Positions 59,712 through 61,206 of a DNA stretch of 61,206 bases are shown here, one piece after another. The stretch is from NCBI GenBank assembly GCA_030729385.1, contig JANQXM010000055.1, positions 1-61,206 of the forward strand, written 5' to 3'. A model generated the notes under the pieces. It ran no database searches. It saw nothing but the letters and a program-made list of their open reading frames with translations, and was not told where the DNA came from. This DNA is from Opitutales bacterium (lineage in GTDB: Bacteria; Verrucomicrobiota; Verrucomicrobiia; Opitutales; Coraliomargaritaceae). Each line of letters opens with the position of its first letter. Within the stretch, counting starts at the first letter, position 1. The translations under genes were made by a program, and so were the position numbers.

Positions 59712-60539
59712 CTAGTAGATCGAGAGGAAGTGCACGCGATTGATGATCGCTTGACCTTCAGGGCTCATTGTGTAGCCGATGAAGTCATTGGCGAGTGGTG
59801 TGAGCGCTTTGCCCTTGTTGATCAAGTAGTAGAGTGGGCGAGCTAGCGGATAGTCTGCTGCATCTGGTGCAGAACCTTCGACGGGAAGGACTTTAACTCC
59901 TGGTGTGTTGATGTAAGCGAGGCCGACATAACCGATACCATTTGGATTTTTCGCAACTTCAGAAGCGATTTGCTCATTGCCAGCCATCTTTTGTGTGTCT
60001 GTGCCATAGTCGCGAGAGTTCATTGCAAGCTGTTGGAACACCGCGTATGTGCCGGAAGAAGTGTTGCGTGTGTAAGCAGAGATGTCGCCAGTTGTGGCAG
60101 AGATGCCAGACCAGTCTGTGACGTCACCAGTGAAGATAAGCTCGATTTCTTCGAGTGAGATGCTCTCGAGTGGGCTCGCTTCGTTGACGATGATCGCGAT
60201 GCCGTCTTTAGCGACGGTGATAGTCTTCATGTCGATGCCATTGGCTTTTGCCTTGGCAACTTCCTTATCCTTAGGGTCACGAGAGGACATGCCGATTTCA
60301 GCAGTGCCGTCGATGACAGAGGCAACACCAGTTGAAGAACCTTCAGCGGCGATTTCGAATGCGACCTCGACGCCTTGCTTAGCCATCTTGGCTTTAAAAG
60401 CTTCAGCGATTTGAGGCACCATTTTTGCGCCGAGTGTATCGGAGCCTTTAATGACGATGGTTTCGGTGGCGCTTGCTTGAGAAGCAAATGTCAATGCTGC
60501 GACTGCAGTCAATGTGCGGAGAATAGATTTTGTGTTCAT
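59712..60539 (-). CDS. pstS: Periplasmic phosphate-binding protein
   Basis: PstS captures phosphate and delivers it to the PstA/PstC channel. The 275-residue product has the signal peptide [20 protein letters not shown] and begins the mature part with [19 protein letters not shown]. The phosphate-site words are [23 protein letters not shown] and [17 protein letters not shown]. It ends [14 protein letters not shown]. Its promoter carries four 11-bp-spaced repeats (Pho box). A terminator follows. Confidence 0.96.
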   Translation of the reverse strand: MNTKSILRTLTAVAALTFASQASATETIVIKGSDTLGAKMVPQIAEAFKAKMAKQGVEVAFEIAAEGSSTGVASVIDGTAEIGMSSRDPKDKEVAKAKANGIDMKTITVAKDGIAIIVNEASPLESISLEEIELIFTGDVTDWSGISATTGDISAYTRNTSSGTYAVFQQLAMNSRDYGTDTQKMAGNEQIASEVAKNPNGIGYVGLAYINTPGVKVLPVEGSAPDAADYPLARPLYYLINKGKALTPLANDFIGYTMSPEGQAIINRVHFLSIY

Positions 60540-60600
60540 ATAATATGTGTTTAGTCTGTTTATGTTAGCGCATCAGATTTTAAGAACCGTGCGTGGTTAT

Positions 60601-60656
60601 AATATAGGCGATGTTTGTTTCGGTATTGTGGCGCTTTTGTTACGGAAGTGTTAAGA
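60601..60656 (-). promoter_or_regulatory. pstS promoter with four Pho-box repeats
   Basis: On the coding strand four 8-mers lie at an exact 11-bp period: TCTTAACA (60656-60649), CCGTAACA (60645-60638), GCGCCACA (60634-60627), CCGAAACA (60623-60616). Nine bases later is TATATT (60606-60601) as -10, with no separate -35. This is the layout of a PhoB-type box that replaces the -35. A leader of about 55 nt precedes the ATG. Confidence 0.75.
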
Positions 60657-60890
60657 AAAAGACTTTTTGGCAGTTAGTCGGAAGTTTTGTTTCTGGGTTT
60701 ATTCGTCCTTAAGTATTTGTAGGGCAGCATTTAGTGTTTTTCGAGGGGTCGATTTTTTGACGCAGGGAGATGGGGTTCGCTACGTTTCAAGTGTTTCATT
60801 TGTCTGCTGAACGGCACAATTCGCGCTCAATTGTTTCTTGTATGCGATACTTGCGAAACATTTGACGCATAAGTGTCACAATTAACGCAT

Positions 60891-60935
60891 CCGTAACAAA
60901 AGTGCGACATATCTGTAACAGTATGGGGGTATGTT
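60891..60935 (+). promoter_or_regulatory. Porin gene promoter with Pho-box repeats
   Basis: CCGTAACA (60891), GTGCGACA (60902) and CTGTAACA (60913) lie at an exact 11-bp period, preceded by a partial unit AATTAACG (60880). Nine bases after the last unit is TATGTT (60930-60935) as -10, the same distance as at pstS. CCGTAACA is identical in both arrays. Confidence 0.75.
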
Positions 60936-60974
60936 TGTGACGTTGTTCTGCAACAAACTCACAAATAACAAACA

Positions 60975-61206
60975 ATGAAATTAAATAAACTTACACAACT
61001 CACTGCAGTTTCGATGGCACTTCTTGGTGCATCGTCTTTCGCAGCCTCTAACGACGCACTTCTCGACCTTTTGGTGAAGAAGGGTGTTTTATCTGAAACT
61101 GAAGCGACTGCGGTTGCTGCTGAACTTAAAGAAGAGAACAAAGGCGTTTCTTTCTCCGCTAAGGGCAAAGAAACGGTAAAGCTTCGCTTCAATGGTCGTA
61201 TGCAAG
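60975..61206 (+). CDS. Phosphate-selective porin-like outer-membrane protein (partial, runs off the end)
   Basis: The frame from ATG at 60975 is open to the window end, giving 77 residues. It starts with a signal peptide (MKLNKLTQLTAVSMALLGAS, likely cut after SFA). SNDALLDLLVKKGVLSETEA and a charged helix with AAELKEEN follow, then the beginning of a strand region VKLRFNGRMQ. This matches the start of OprO/OprP-type phosphate porins. The Pho-box promoter and position next to pstS support the call. The 3' part is outside the window. Confidence 0.8.
   Translation, partial: MKLNKLTQLTAVSMALLGASSFAASNDALLDLLVKKGVLSETEATAVAAELKEENKGVSFSAKGKETVKLRFNGRMQ

Larger units (their letters stand above)
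60540..60974. promoter_or_regulatory. 435-bp divergent region between pstS and the porin gene
   Basis: This gap holds no reading frame I can support. It contains two regulatory blocks: the Pho-box array and -10 of pstS (60601-60656) and the Pho-box array and -10 of the porin gene (60891-60935). The middle (about 60660-60840) shows no clear feature. TTTGACGCAT (60861) and ATTAACGCAT (60881) form another pair 20 bp apart next to the porin array. Confidence 0.7.

Overview
This is a stretch of core chromosome from a Gram-negative bacterium, most likely a marine member of Verrucomicrobiota class Opitutae (Puniceicoccales, Coraliomargarita/Lentimonas-like). The basis is the protein flavour (long-tailed L17, AKKA-rich proteins, OleC/OleD, an RRM-glycine protein, an EF-G pair), LPS synthesis (lpxK), outer-membrane proteins and many genes without a Shine-Dalgarno sequence. 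The assignment rests on recognition, not on a search. No CRISPR array, prophage, insertion sequence or plasmid gene was seen.

Layout. 1-14.5 kb, mostly minus strand: tRNA-Asp, an unknown protein, a periplasmic M16 protease, an IscA/ErpA-type protein (plus), serC, a secreted GDSL hydrolase, a topoisomerase III, lpxK (plus), an RRM RNA-binding protein (plus), a MYG1-family protein and a second EF-G. 14.7-18.1 kb: lactaldehyde dehydrogenase, a DUF2490-like outer-membrane protein and a PilC/GspF protein. 18.3-21.8 kb: the classical rpmH-rnpA-yidD-yidC cluster (rpmH is very short), then a YebC protein. 21.9-29 kb: a small lipoprotein, oleC-oleD, a hybrid sensor protein with a degenerate kinase domain, two RNA methyltransferases and a META/HslJ-like lipoprotein.

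29.0-47.6 kb is the str-S10-spc-alpha ribosomal supercluster: rpsL-rpsG-fusA-rpsJ, terminator, rplC-rplD-rplW-rplB-rpsS, an inserted exported-protein gene, then rplV-rpsC-rplP-rpmC-rpsQ-rplN-rplX-rplE-rpsN-rpsH-rplF-rplR-rpsE-rplO-secY-map-rpsM-rpsK-rpsD-rpoA-rplQ, terminator. tuf, rpmD, rpmJ, infA and adk are not at their usual places. rpsJ is cut off from the rest of the S10 group by a strong terminator, and rplC has its own structured leader.

47.8-54.3 kb: glyS (minus), a DUF374 acyltransferase, lysC, a permuted NlpC/P60-like hydrolase and thrC. 54.3-61.2 kb: an AKKA-repeat protein with a putative starch-binding-like domain, then the phosphate system pstS-pstC-pstA-pstB-phoU (minus). A phosphate-selective-porin-like gene diverges from it and runs off the right edge. 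pstS and the porin gene both carry arrays of 8-bp repeats at an exact 11-bp period, each ending 9 bp before a -10 box. This is the architecture of a PhoB box, so the two look like one phosphate-starvation regulon.

The most unusual signal is a family of degenerate tandem repeats of 7-8 bp (octamers, heptamers and 14-mers) placed directly before start codons of otherwise unrelated genes (208-657, serC, the MYG1 gene, lysC, phoU; also upstream of glyS). They are always pyrimidine-rich on the coding strand. Other points of interest are the exported-protein gene inside the S10 operon, hairpins just before rplC and rplE, and very large extra segments between TM1 and TM2 in both PstC and PstA.
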